Part shown: in pieces, positions 22,882-29,004 of the stretch | Layout of the letters: every line of letters starts with the position of its first letter | How positions within the stretch are numbered: the stretch's first letter is position 1 | Assembly: GCA_016212295.1 (NCBI GenBank) | Contig: JACRGO010000166.1 | Span: 1-29,004, forward strand | Direction of reading: 5' to 3' | Source: Nitrospinota bacterium | GTDB lineage: Bacteria; Nitrospinota; Nitrospinia; JACRGO01 | Length of the DNA: 29,004 bases | Made by a program: the position numbers and the translations under genes | The notes under the pieces: generated by a model | Databases searched by the model: none | What the model was told of the DNA's origin: nothing | Seen by the model: the letters and a program-made list of their open reading frames with translations, nothing else

Positions 22882-24544
22882 AAAATATACTGATATGAAT
22901 CAAAAAGTAAAAAAAGATTTTTTTTTCTTATTGCTGGTAATATTATTTACCACATTGCCATTTTTAAACAAGCCATTTAATATTGATGATGCCCAATATT
23001 TTGAAATTGCCAGTTGGATTGATATAAACCCTTTCAATGTTGCAAAACATGATTTTGGTTGGCTGGGGCAGCAAATTAAAGGCGGGCTTATTTATGAAAC
23101 TAGCCATCCTATTTTATTCTTTTATTTTTTGAACGTTATTTCCAAAATTGGGCATGCCAATAGCGAGGCGATATACCATCTTATCTATATTTTTTTCCCC
23201 ATTTTAATAGCAGTATCATTTTATTTTATTGCAGCTAAATTTATTGAAAAACCTCTATATGCGGTTTTGCTACTTCTCGCAATGCCAGGGTATTTGGCAT
23301 GTTCTCACACTATAATGGCTGATTCCCCCACGTTATCTTTTTGGCTATCAGCTGTTTGCTTATATATTTATGGATTAGATGGCCGGAAAAAATGCTTATA
23401 CTTGACAATGGTCCCAGTTTTTTTTGCTTTGGGCTTTTCATATCAATCCCTTAGTTTAATCCCGCTATTATTGTTTTGGGCGTTGATCAAGCGCCAAATC
23501 TCGTGGAAAACTTTGTTGCCTGTCATAATTCCTGCCGGGATTTTTTTTGGGTACTTGGCCATTATTTATAAGATGCACGGGGTTTTCCCTTTTTTCGCCA
23601 ACATACGCGATTACAATATTAAAAATCTGATCTTGTCTCCCAATTATAGCCAGACACTCGGCCTTAAGACCATTTATATTTTTAGTTCCGTTGGGTCAAT
23701 GCTTTTAATTCCTTCCATTTTGTTTCTTTCCATGGAGTTAAAAGCTTCAAAAGGCAAGCTGATTATTTTGGGGGGAGTTATTTTTTGTTTTTTAATTTCC
23801 TTGGAATTTATAAGTGATTATTCCTTTTTTTACAAATTCCTTTTTTCCATTTATTTTATCTCAGGATTTTTTATTATTGTTAAGTCTTTTTCGGGGCTTA
23901 AAAAAAATTTAAAAATTTATGGCAAAAATATGGATGCAATGGCCCCTTTTTTTTCAGTATGGTGTTTGGGGATAATTTTTTACAATATTTTTATAATGCC
24001 AATGGGCGCGATTCGTTTCTTGCTCCCACTCTTTCCTCCTTTGATTTTGTTGTTTTTAAAAAAATTTGAAATAGATACAAAATGGAGGCACCAAAAAAAA
24101 ATTTTGGTCGTCTTTTTTGCCCAAATGGCATTTTCCCTATCGGTTGCCAGAGCCGATTACGAGTTTGCCTCCATATACAAAGACTTTAGCAAAACCATAC
24201 CGACATTGGTATCCGAAAAAGACCACGATATTTATTTTTCCGGAGAATGGGGATTTCGCTATTACATGAAAAAGGAGGGCTATATTTATTTTTTAAACGA
24301 ACATCATTCCCCAAAGACGGGTGATTTTATTATTCAACCTACTCTGGCGTATTTTGAACAAAGGCCAGAGAGTGTGGCTTCAAGGTTGAAACTTATAAAA
24401 ACCAAGGATTATAAAGGAGATATCCCATTACGCTTGTTTAATTTTGAGGCCAAAGGAGGATTTTGGTCGCATGACCATGGTTTGCTGCCTATTTCCATTG
24501 GAAATAATATAATTGAGTCGTTTAAAATATACCAAGTATCGTAG
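22874..24544 (+). CDS. Polytopic GT-C glycosyltransferase (ArnT/PMT-like)
   Basis: 556 residues with about eleven hydrophobic helices between residues 15 and 420, then a soluble periplasmic-type tail. NIDDAQYFEIA (37-47), just after the first helix, carries the Asp-Asp expected in the first extracytoplasmic loop of GT39/GT83 enzymes, which use polyprenyl-phosphate sugars to glycosylate lipid or protein on the outer face of the inner membrane. ETSHPILFFYFLNV and MADSPTLSFWLS follow the same family pattern. The lipid-linked sugar donor could be made by the DPM-like genes in this window. It is very AT-rich. The acceptor is unknown. Confidence 0.85.
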   Translation: MGKKYTDMNQKVKKDFFFLLLVILFTTLPFLNKPFNIDDAQYFEIASWIDINPFNVAKHDFGWLGQQIKGGLIYETSHPILFFYFLNVISKIGHANSEAIYHLIYIFFPILIAVSFYFIAAKFIEKPLYAVLLLLAMPGYLACSHTIMADSPTLSFWLSAVCLYIYGLDGRKKCLYLTMVPVFFALGFSYQSLSLIPLLLFWALIKRQISWKTLLPVIIPAGIFFGYLAIIYKMHGVFPFFANIRDYNIKNLILSPNYSQTLGLKTIYIFSSVGSMLLIPSILFLSMELKASKGKLIILGGVIFCFLISLEFISDYSFFYKFLFSIYFISGFFIIVKSFSGLKKNLKIYGKNMDAMAPFFSVWCLGIIFYNIFIMPMGAIRFLLPLFPPLILLFLKKFEIDTKWRHQKKILVVFFAQMAFSLSVARADYEFASIYKDFSKTIPTLVSEKDHDIYFSGEWGFRYYMKKEGYIYFLNEHHSPKTGDFIIQPTLAYFEQRPESVASRLKLIKTKDYKGDIPLRLFNFEAKGGFWSHDHGLLPISIGNNIIESFKIYQVS

Positions 24545-24558
24545 CCATATTTAAAAAA

Positions 24559-25272
24559 ATGGGCGATTTAACATTTTGCCCCTTAGTGAGTGAAAAAATG
24601 TATAGAGATAACCGGATTACCGTAATTGTTCCATGCCTGAACGAAGAAGATGCCATTGGCAAAGTAATAGAGAGCATTCCAAAGCTTGTGGACGAAATCA
24701 TTATTGTTGATAATGGCTCGGAAGACAGGACAGCAAAAATTGCCGAAGAATTGGGCGCCAAGGTCATCCATGAGCCAAACAGGGGATATGGAAGGGCTTA
24801 TAAGGCAGGATTCAAGAACGCGGTTGGAGACATTATAATTACCCTTGATGGCGACCATTCCTACCCCGCGCAGGATATTCATCTTTTGATTGACTTTTTA
24901 TTGAAAAAAAACGCTGATTTTCTTTCCGCCTCGCGCTTCCCATTAAAAAACAAAGAAAGCATGTCTTTTAAACATTATGTTGGAAATAAGATGCTTTCTT
25001 TTACCATGTGTCTATTGTTTCATGTTTGGATAGAGGATTCGCAGAGCGGTATGTGGGTTTTCAAGAAAAATATTCTGGATAAAATGAAACTGAGAAGCAA
25101 TGGCATGGCCTTTTCCGAGGAAATCAAGATTGAGGCCCTGATTAGAAAGGACGTAAAATTCATCGAAAAACACATCTCCTACTCCAACCGGGTCGGAGAA
25201 AAAAAATTGCAGCCCTACAGGGATGGCATGAAGAATATCCTGTTCCTGTTTAAAAAGAGATTCTTCGGATGA
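24559..25272 (+). CDS. GT2 glycosyltransferase, DPM1/DPG-synthase type
   Basis: 237 residues from the ATG at 24559; the ATG at 24598 (13 residues later, right before the conserved ITVIVPCLNEEDAIG) may be the real start. VDNGSEDRTAKIAEELGA, EPNRGYGRAYKAGF, TLDGDHSYPAQDI and DSQSGMWVF are motifs of the polyprenyl-phosphate glycosyltransferase group. There are no long transmembrane helices. It probably makes the lipid-linked sugar used by the GT-C gene before it. It ends in an ATGA overlap (25269-25272) with the next glycosyltransferase. The AT-rich stretch ends here. Confidence 0.9.
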   Translation: MGDLTFCPLVSEKMYRDNRITVIVPCLNEEDAIGKVIESIPKLVDEIIIVDNGSEDRTAKIAEELGAKVIHEPNRGYGRAYKAGFKNAVGDIIITLDGDHSYPAQDIHLLIDFLLKKNADFLSASRFPLKNKESMSFKHYVGNKMLSFTMCLLFHVWIEDSQSGMWVFKKNILDKMKLRSNGMAFSEEIKIEALIRKDVKFIEKHISYSNRVGEKKLQPYRDGMKNILFLFKKRFFG

Positions 25273-26312
25273 CCCCTGGCGCCAGGAACAACAACCCGTT
25301 GATTTCCGTTGTCATTCCCAATTGGAATGGAAAGAAATTCCTCCCAGCCTGCCTGGACTCCCTTAAACGCCAGTCCTACCCGAACCTTGATGTCATAGTG
25401 GTAGACAACGGGTCCACCGACGGTTCTGTTCAGTATTTAAAGGAAAACTATCCCGGTTTTGTTAAGATAGTCGAGCTTCAGGAAAACCATGGGTTCGACA
25501 GGGCTGTCAACGAGGGGATCAAGGTTTCCAAAGGCGCTTATATCGCCACTTTGAACAACGATACCGAGACCCATGAGGATTGGATAAGGGAACTGGCCAA
25601 GGGTTTCGATCATGGCGACAGGGTGGGAATGTGCGCGTCCAAGATTTTGTTTTACTTTAACAGGGACATCATCGATAAGACAGGCCACGTCATGTACCTA
25701 GACGGGCTCAACAAGGGAAGAGGGGCCATGCAAAAAGACAACGGTAAGTTCGAGGTTTGCGAGGAGGTTTTTTTCCCTGACGGATGCGCGGCTTTGTATA
25801 AGCGGGAATTATTCGACGAGGTGGGGCTTTTTGATGAGCGTTTTTTCGCGTATGGAGACGATGCGGAATTGGGATTCCGGGCAAGACTTTTCGGCTGGAA
25901 GTGTGTTTATATGCCGTCCGCCGTTGTGTACCATATCCACTCGGGAACGACAAGCCCCTATTCCAAATTGAAGGTTTTTCTGGTGGAAAGGAATAGGTTT
26001 TGGCTGGCCCTGAAGTTGTTTCCCTTGCCTTTCCTTTTGGCCACGCCGTTTTACACTGCCCTTCGATTTTACTGGCATTCCTACAGCGCCTTTTTCCAAA
26101 AGGGCTCCGCTGGACGCTTCAGAAAGGAATTTTCATCAGTGGAATTGGTCCTGGTCCTCATGAAGTCCTATCTGTCGGGCCTGAAAGGGCTGCCTTATAT
26201 CCTGGGGAAGAGAAGGGAAATCCTAAGGAAAAAAGCCGTGAACAACCGGCAAATAAAGGAATGGTTTTCCAGATTCGGCATCAGCGCGAAAGACATAGCC
26301 TTAATCGATTAA
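25269..26312 (+). CDS. GT2 glycosyltransferase, rhamnosyltransferase-like
   Basis: 347 residues. ISVVIPNWNGKKFL (13-26), VVDNGSTDGS, ENHGFDRAVNEGI, TLNNDTETHEDWI, FFPDGCAALYKRELFDEVG and YGDDAELGFRARLFGW are the motifs of WbbL-like rhamnosyl- or hexosyltransferases that extend O-antigen or capsule chains. A hydrophobic stretch (about 240-262) may associate it with the membrane. The first residues (TPGARNNN) are encoded by a heptamer-type stretch also present at 10482-10502, so the very N terminus is probably not conserved. It is coupled to the upstream gene by a 4-bp overlap. Composition is GC-richer than the genes before it. Confidence 0.9.
   Translation: MTPGARNNNPLISVVIPNWNGKKFLPACLDSLKRQSYPNLDVIVVDNGSTDGSVQYLKENYPGFVKIVELQENHGFDRAVNEGIKVSKGAYIATLNNDTETHEDWIRELAKGFDHGDRVGMCASKILFYFNRDIIDKTGHVMYLDGLNKGRGAMQKDNGKFEVCEEVFFPDGCAALYKRELFDEVGLFDERFFAYGDDAELGFRARLFGWKCVYMPSAVVYHIHSGTTSPYSKLKVFLVERNRFWLALKLFPLPFLLATPFYTALRFYWHSYSAFFQKGSAGRFRKEFSSVELVLVLMKSYLSGLKGLPYILGKRREILRKKAVNNRQIKEWFSRFGISAKDIALID
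25272..25285. repeat. Two heptamer units at a glycosyltransferase 5' end
   Basis: ACCCCTG then GCGCCAG, the same units as at 10482-10502 with one unit missing. It includes the palindrome CCTGGCGCCAGG. It is too short to be a tandem array on its own and is recorded because of the match. Confidence 0.4.
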
Positions 26313-26346
26313 CATATCGCTTGCAATTCTAACTAGGGGAAAACAG

Positions 26347-27468
26347 GTGGCGCTTCTTTCATCCCAACCCGGCAGGGGCGAATCCCCTTTCATGTCACGA
26401 TACGCCGTGCAATTTTTCAGGAACGTTTTTTTCAAGGGAAAACTTCGCTTCCTTATATTTTTCGCCACATCCCGTTGCAATTGCCTCTGCGAAACCTGTT
26501 TTTACTGGAAGGAGCTAAATCGAAACAATGACCTTGCCTTGGAGGAGATCGAAAAGGTATCCGCCTCGCTCGGTGAAGTCGACACCTTGTTGCTCTCCGG
26601 CGGCGAGCCCTTCCTGAGGCAGGACCTTTTTGAGGTATGCCGGCTGTTTATTGAAAAAAATAAAATATCCGTTCTCTCCATACCCACCAACGGCCTCCTC
26701 ACGGACCGCATTGTGGAATTTTCCGAAAAAATCATGGACAAGTACCCACGGCTCAAGCTGTCCATTAACCCCTCGCTGGATGGATTCAGGGAAACGCACG
26801 ACAGGGTCCGGGGCGTCCCTGGAGCTTTTGATAATGTTGCCAGGACCATGTCGAGGCTCTTGAAAATAGGGCGCGGGAGAGAGAATCTTATTATCGCGGC
26901 CAACACTGTGATAACACGGAAAAATCTACCGGAGCTTGAAGGCCTGATGGATTTTGTTTTTAAAAATTTTGACGTAACCTATCACGATTTTGAGCTTTTG
27001 AGGGGGGATTATAAAAACCAGGGCCTCTCGCTCCCCTCACTGGAGGAAATAAAATCCATCCACGGAAAAATCATCCGCAACAGAAGAAAGTATCTGGCCA
27101 GGAAAAACTCCGGATTTTTCGAAAACTTTGCCGTTACAGGAGTCTTGGCCTTGACCCAGGCCGTCAAGGAAGGCCATCTATGCAAAAAAGGCCCATTTTT
27201 TTCCTGCTCAGCAGGCGGGAATATAGGGGTGATCGACGCCAATGGCGATGTAAGACTTTGCGAACTGATGGCCCCCATTGGAAATCTGAGGGAATGCGGG
27301 CATGATTTCTATTCTGCCTGGAAATCACCCAAGGCCCAGGAACAGAGAAGGCACATCATTGAAAAAAGATGCGGCTGCACACACGTTTGTTTTATCAACA
27401 TGACGCTTGCCCGATATCTAAGAACTATATTTTATTTAATTTATTACTATAATAAACGCAAAAAATAA
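26347..27468 (+). CDS. Radical SAM enzyme with SPASM-type C terminus
   Basis: 373 residues. GTG at 26347 is favoured by AGGGG 7 nt upstream; the ATG at 26392 is an alternative. ATSRCNCLCETCFYW (40-54) contains CxxxCxxC (Cys44, 48, 51). LLLSGGEPFLRQDL is the SAM-binding GGE motif. IPTNGLLTDR and SLDGFRETHDRVRG follow the pattern of MoaA/PqqE-like enzymes. Near the C terminus, CKKGPFFSCSAGG, DANGDVRLCEL, and the Cys-rich end CGCTHVC give enough cysteines for auxiliary iron-sulfur clusters. Enzymes of this kind mature peptides or oxidise sugars. In a glycosyltransferase cluster, sugar or lipid tailoring is the simpler guess. No precursor peptide gene is seen nearby. Confidence 0.88.
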   Translation: MALLSSQPGRGESPFMSRYAVQFFRNVFFKGKLRFLIFFATSRCNCLCETCFYWKELNRNNDLALEEIEKVSASLGEVDTLLLSGGEPFLRQDLFEVCRLFIEKNKISVLSIPTNGLLTDRIVEFSEKIMDKYPRLKLSINPSLDGFRETHDRVRGVPGAFDNVARTMSRLLKIGRGRENLIIAANTVITRKNLPELEGLMDFVFKNFDVTYHDFELLRGDYKNQGLSLPSLEEIKSIHGKIIRNRRKYLARKNSGFFENFAVTGVLALTQAVKEGHLCKKGPFFSCSAGGNIGVIDANGDVRLCELMAPIGNLRECGHDFYSAWKSPKAQEQRRHIIEKRCGCTHVCFINMTLARYLRTIFYLIYYYNKRKK

Positions 27469-27471
27469 AAA

Positions 27472-28377
27472 ATGGAAAAGACGGACATTAGCGTCATTAT
27501 TCCGACCTTCAACAGGCCGGAGTTGCTTGAAAAGACGCTTTCTCTTTATAACGCCCAAACCTGCAATAACTATGAAGTTATAGTTGTCGACGATGGCAGC
27601 CCGGAAGATACCGAGGCCGTGGTGAAACTCCTGCAAGGAGAGGTTTTATATCGGTTGAAATATCTGCGACAGGAAAAATCAGGCCCTGCGGCGGCGCGGA
27701 ACAAAGGCATAAAAATCGCCGAAGGGGACATTTTATTGTTCACTGGTGACGACATCTTTCCCAAGGCGAATCTCCTGGAACGGCATCTGGCCGCCATCCG
27801 CAAGCATCCCGCCTTTGCCGTGCTAGGCCGCGTGGAATGGAGCGAGGACGGCAATGTCACGGATTTCATGCGGCATATCGCGCCGGACGGCTTTCAGTTC
27901 CGCTACGGAGGCATCAAGGACAAAATGAACTGCGGGTTCCGCCATTTTTACACCTCCAATATCTCCTTGTCGAAGACATGGTTTTTCGGGGACGCATTCG
28001 ACGAAGACTTTCCCTTTGGGGCGCTGGAAGACACGGAATTGGCCTACCGCCTTGAAAAAAAGGGGTTGAAAATCCTATTGGAGGAACAAGCCGTTGGGTA
28101 TCACCAGCATTTCACCACCCTTGAATCCTTCAAGCAAAGAATGAAACGGGTCGGGATATCGGCTGTTTTGCTGCTTGAAAAGCATCCTGAATTGACACAT
28201 ATCTTCTTGCCAGTTGATTTCAGGATTGTAAAAATAGTGGCCCTCAGCCTAAGAGTGGCGCCTATTTTCAAGAATATAAGGAAAGATTTTTTTTGGCAGG
28301 CGCAGATCGTGAGATCCTATATTGAGGGGGTAGAGGAAGGCATGAAGAGAAAACGGGACACTTTATCCCATTTTTAG
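27472..28377 (+). CDS. GT2 glycosyltransferase, last gene of the glycan cluster
   Basis: 301 residues. ISVIIPTFNRPELLEKTL (6-23), VVDDGSPEDT, GPAAARNKGI, FTGDDIFPKANLLERH (a GDD variant of the DxD site) and GALEDTELAYRLEKKG (catalytic base region) mark a soluble GT-A enzyme of family 2. It starts 3 bp after the radical SAM stop with no clear ribosome binding site, so translation is probably coupled. An intrinsic terminator follows. Donor and acceptor sugar are unknown. Confidence 0.9.
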   Translation: MEKTDISVIIPTFNRPELLEKTLSLYNAQTCNNYEVIVVDDGSPEDTEAVVKLLQGEVLYRLKYLRQEKSGPAAARNKGIKIAEGDILLFTGDDIFPKANLLERHLAAIRKHPAFAVLGRVEWSEDGNVTDFMRHIAPDGFQFRYGGIKDKMNCGFRHFYTSNISLSKTWFFGDAFDEDFPFGALEDTELAYRLEKKGLKILLEEQAVGYHQHFTTLESFKQRMKRVGISAVLLLEKHPELTHIFLPVDFRIVKIVALSLRVAPIFKNIRKDFFWQAQIVRSYIEGVEEGMKRKRDTLSHF

Positions 28378-28414
28378 GCAGCGTTGCTGGCCTTGAAAAT
28401 CAAACTATTTTATA

Positions 28415-28450
28415 ACCAAATTTGCACCTGGAGTGCAATTGGTTTTTAAT
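28415..28450 (+). terminator. Intrinsic terminator of the glycan cluster
   Basis: Stem ACCAAATTTGCAC (28415-28427) / GTGCAATTGGT (28433-28443), with a 2-nt bulge and 5-nt loop, followed by TTTTTAATTT. Confidence 0.75.
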
Positions 28451-28533
28451 TTGAGACATTCGCGCCTTTGCCGGCCGGTTGAAATGTTTACGAATAAACC
28501 ATTTAGAGATGGCCGATTTGAAAAAAATAAAAA

Positions 28534-28649
28534 TAGCGGGGTATCCACTTAATGCAAGTTAATACTATATATTGTATTCGGTTGTTATCTATTGATACCA
28601 TCTATTGTAGATATTTTGGCCTTACTTGCTCTAAGTGGATACCCCGCTA
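28534..28649. repeat. 116-bp MITE-like element with 18-bp perfect terminal inverted repeats
   Basis: TAGCGGGGTATCCACTTA at 28534-28551 and its exact complement at 28632-28649. The arms stay partly complementary inward (GCAAGT / ACTTGC). The 60-bp centre is AT-rich and non-coding. A/T-rich runs flank both sides. It is either a non-autonomous transposon relic or a strong hairpin. The rest of 28451-28533 and 28650-28760 shows nothing recognisable. Confidence 0.75.
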
Positions 28650-28838
28650 AAAATATAAAAAAAATAAATAAAAATGAAAACTTAAAATACACAGCAGGTG
28701 GGCAATGGATTATACTTTAGCCTTTTCTCACCCAAGAAAGCCCCGCGCGCTACCGGCTATTGCAACACTTGTGGATAACAAAGACCACGCGCGGTAAGCT
28801 ACGTTCTTCGTATTGTGCCACAACACAAGGAGAACGAC

Positions 28839-29004
28839 ATGGCTTACACACGCGTGACCAAAGAAGAACGCAATCTCATGTACCGCTGGCATCAAGGCGC
28901 TATCAGTTTGCGAGAGATAGCCCGGCGCCTTGGCCGGGCAGTCAGCAGCATTTGCCGGGAGTTTGCGCGCAACAAGGGGCAGCGCGGCTATCGGCCTAAA
29001 CAGG
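28839..29004 (+). mobile_element. IS30-family transposase, N-terminal part, continues beyond window
   Basis: 55 codons are visible from the ATG at 28839; AAGGAG lies 6 nt upstream. YTRVTKEERNLMYRW, then SLREIARRLGRAVSSICREF and ARNKGQRGYRPKQ, is the N-terminal helix-turn-helix of IS30-family DDE transposases (usual form SLREIARxLGRSPSTISRE). The left end of the element should lie in roughly 28740-28838, where GCAACACTTGTGG and GTGCCACAACAC stand out, but I cannot place the terminal inverted repeat without the right end. The open frame has no stop in view, so the copy may be intact. Confidence 0.88.

Noticed and set aside
28760-28999. 79-codon + strand frame at the right edge
   Set aside because: Out of frame with the IS30 transposase, which has a good ribosome binding site and clear helix-turn-helix motifs.

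Overview
The window looks like chromosomal DNA of a diderm (Gram-negative-type) bacterium. It has an outer-envelope coiled-coil/TPR lipoprotein, exported proteins with BACON and carboxypeptidase-regulatory-like domains, an FtsB-like division protein, a c-type cytochrome-like protein and a large surface-glycan cluster. Nothing here fixes the phylum. The density of intergenic repeats and the unusual domain fusions fit an uncultured lineage (deltaproteobacterial, Nitrospinota or Omnitrophota-like), but that is a guess. Base composition is moderate over most of the window and clearly AT-richer between about 17.2 and 25.2 kb, so that stretch may have been acquired.

Layout. 1-754 (-) is the 5' part of a secreted BACON protein, with a promoter, a tetranucleotide repeat and an intrinsic terminator in its leader. 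1121-2898 (-) is aroC coupled to a polyprenol-phosphate mannosyltransferase-like gene. 3188-4093 (-) is a YbgF/CpoB-like lipoprotein. 4216-7190 (-) is a tight three-gene signalling operon: a receiver fused to a low-molecular-weight tyrosine phosphatase, a soluble histidine kinase, and CheD fused to a CheB-type receiver without a methylesterase. 7569-9044 (+) is a POT-family peptide transporter, followed by a truncated BrnT toxin and a small antitoxin-like gene. 9730-13758 (-) holds two GT2 glycosyltransferases, a small exported protein, an ftsB-like gene and eno. 14151-17911 (+) holds a haem-motif membrane protein, a SWIM/SNF2 helicase and an intact MntA-HepT pair. 17958-18295 is a decayed Phd/PIN toxin-antitoxin relic whose toxin end is a copy of the cytochrome-like gene's 3' end. 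18378-28377 (+) is a glycan cluster: sulfatase-fold lipoprotein, two methyltransferases, two radical-SAM enzymes, one GT-C and three GT2 transferases. It ends at a terminator. 28534-28649 is a MITE-like hairpin, and an IS30 transposase runs off the right edge.

The most striking feature is a set of short tandem arrays with a 7-bp period and quite different unit sequences. They sit at gene ends throughout the window. Several supply or overlap start regions, stop codons, a ribosome binding site or in-frame coding sequence. Other highlights are the REC-PTP / kinase / CheD-REC operon, an 83-bp direct repeat bracketing the helicase and MntA-HepT block, and two eroded toxin-antitoxin loci whose break points coincide with repeats.
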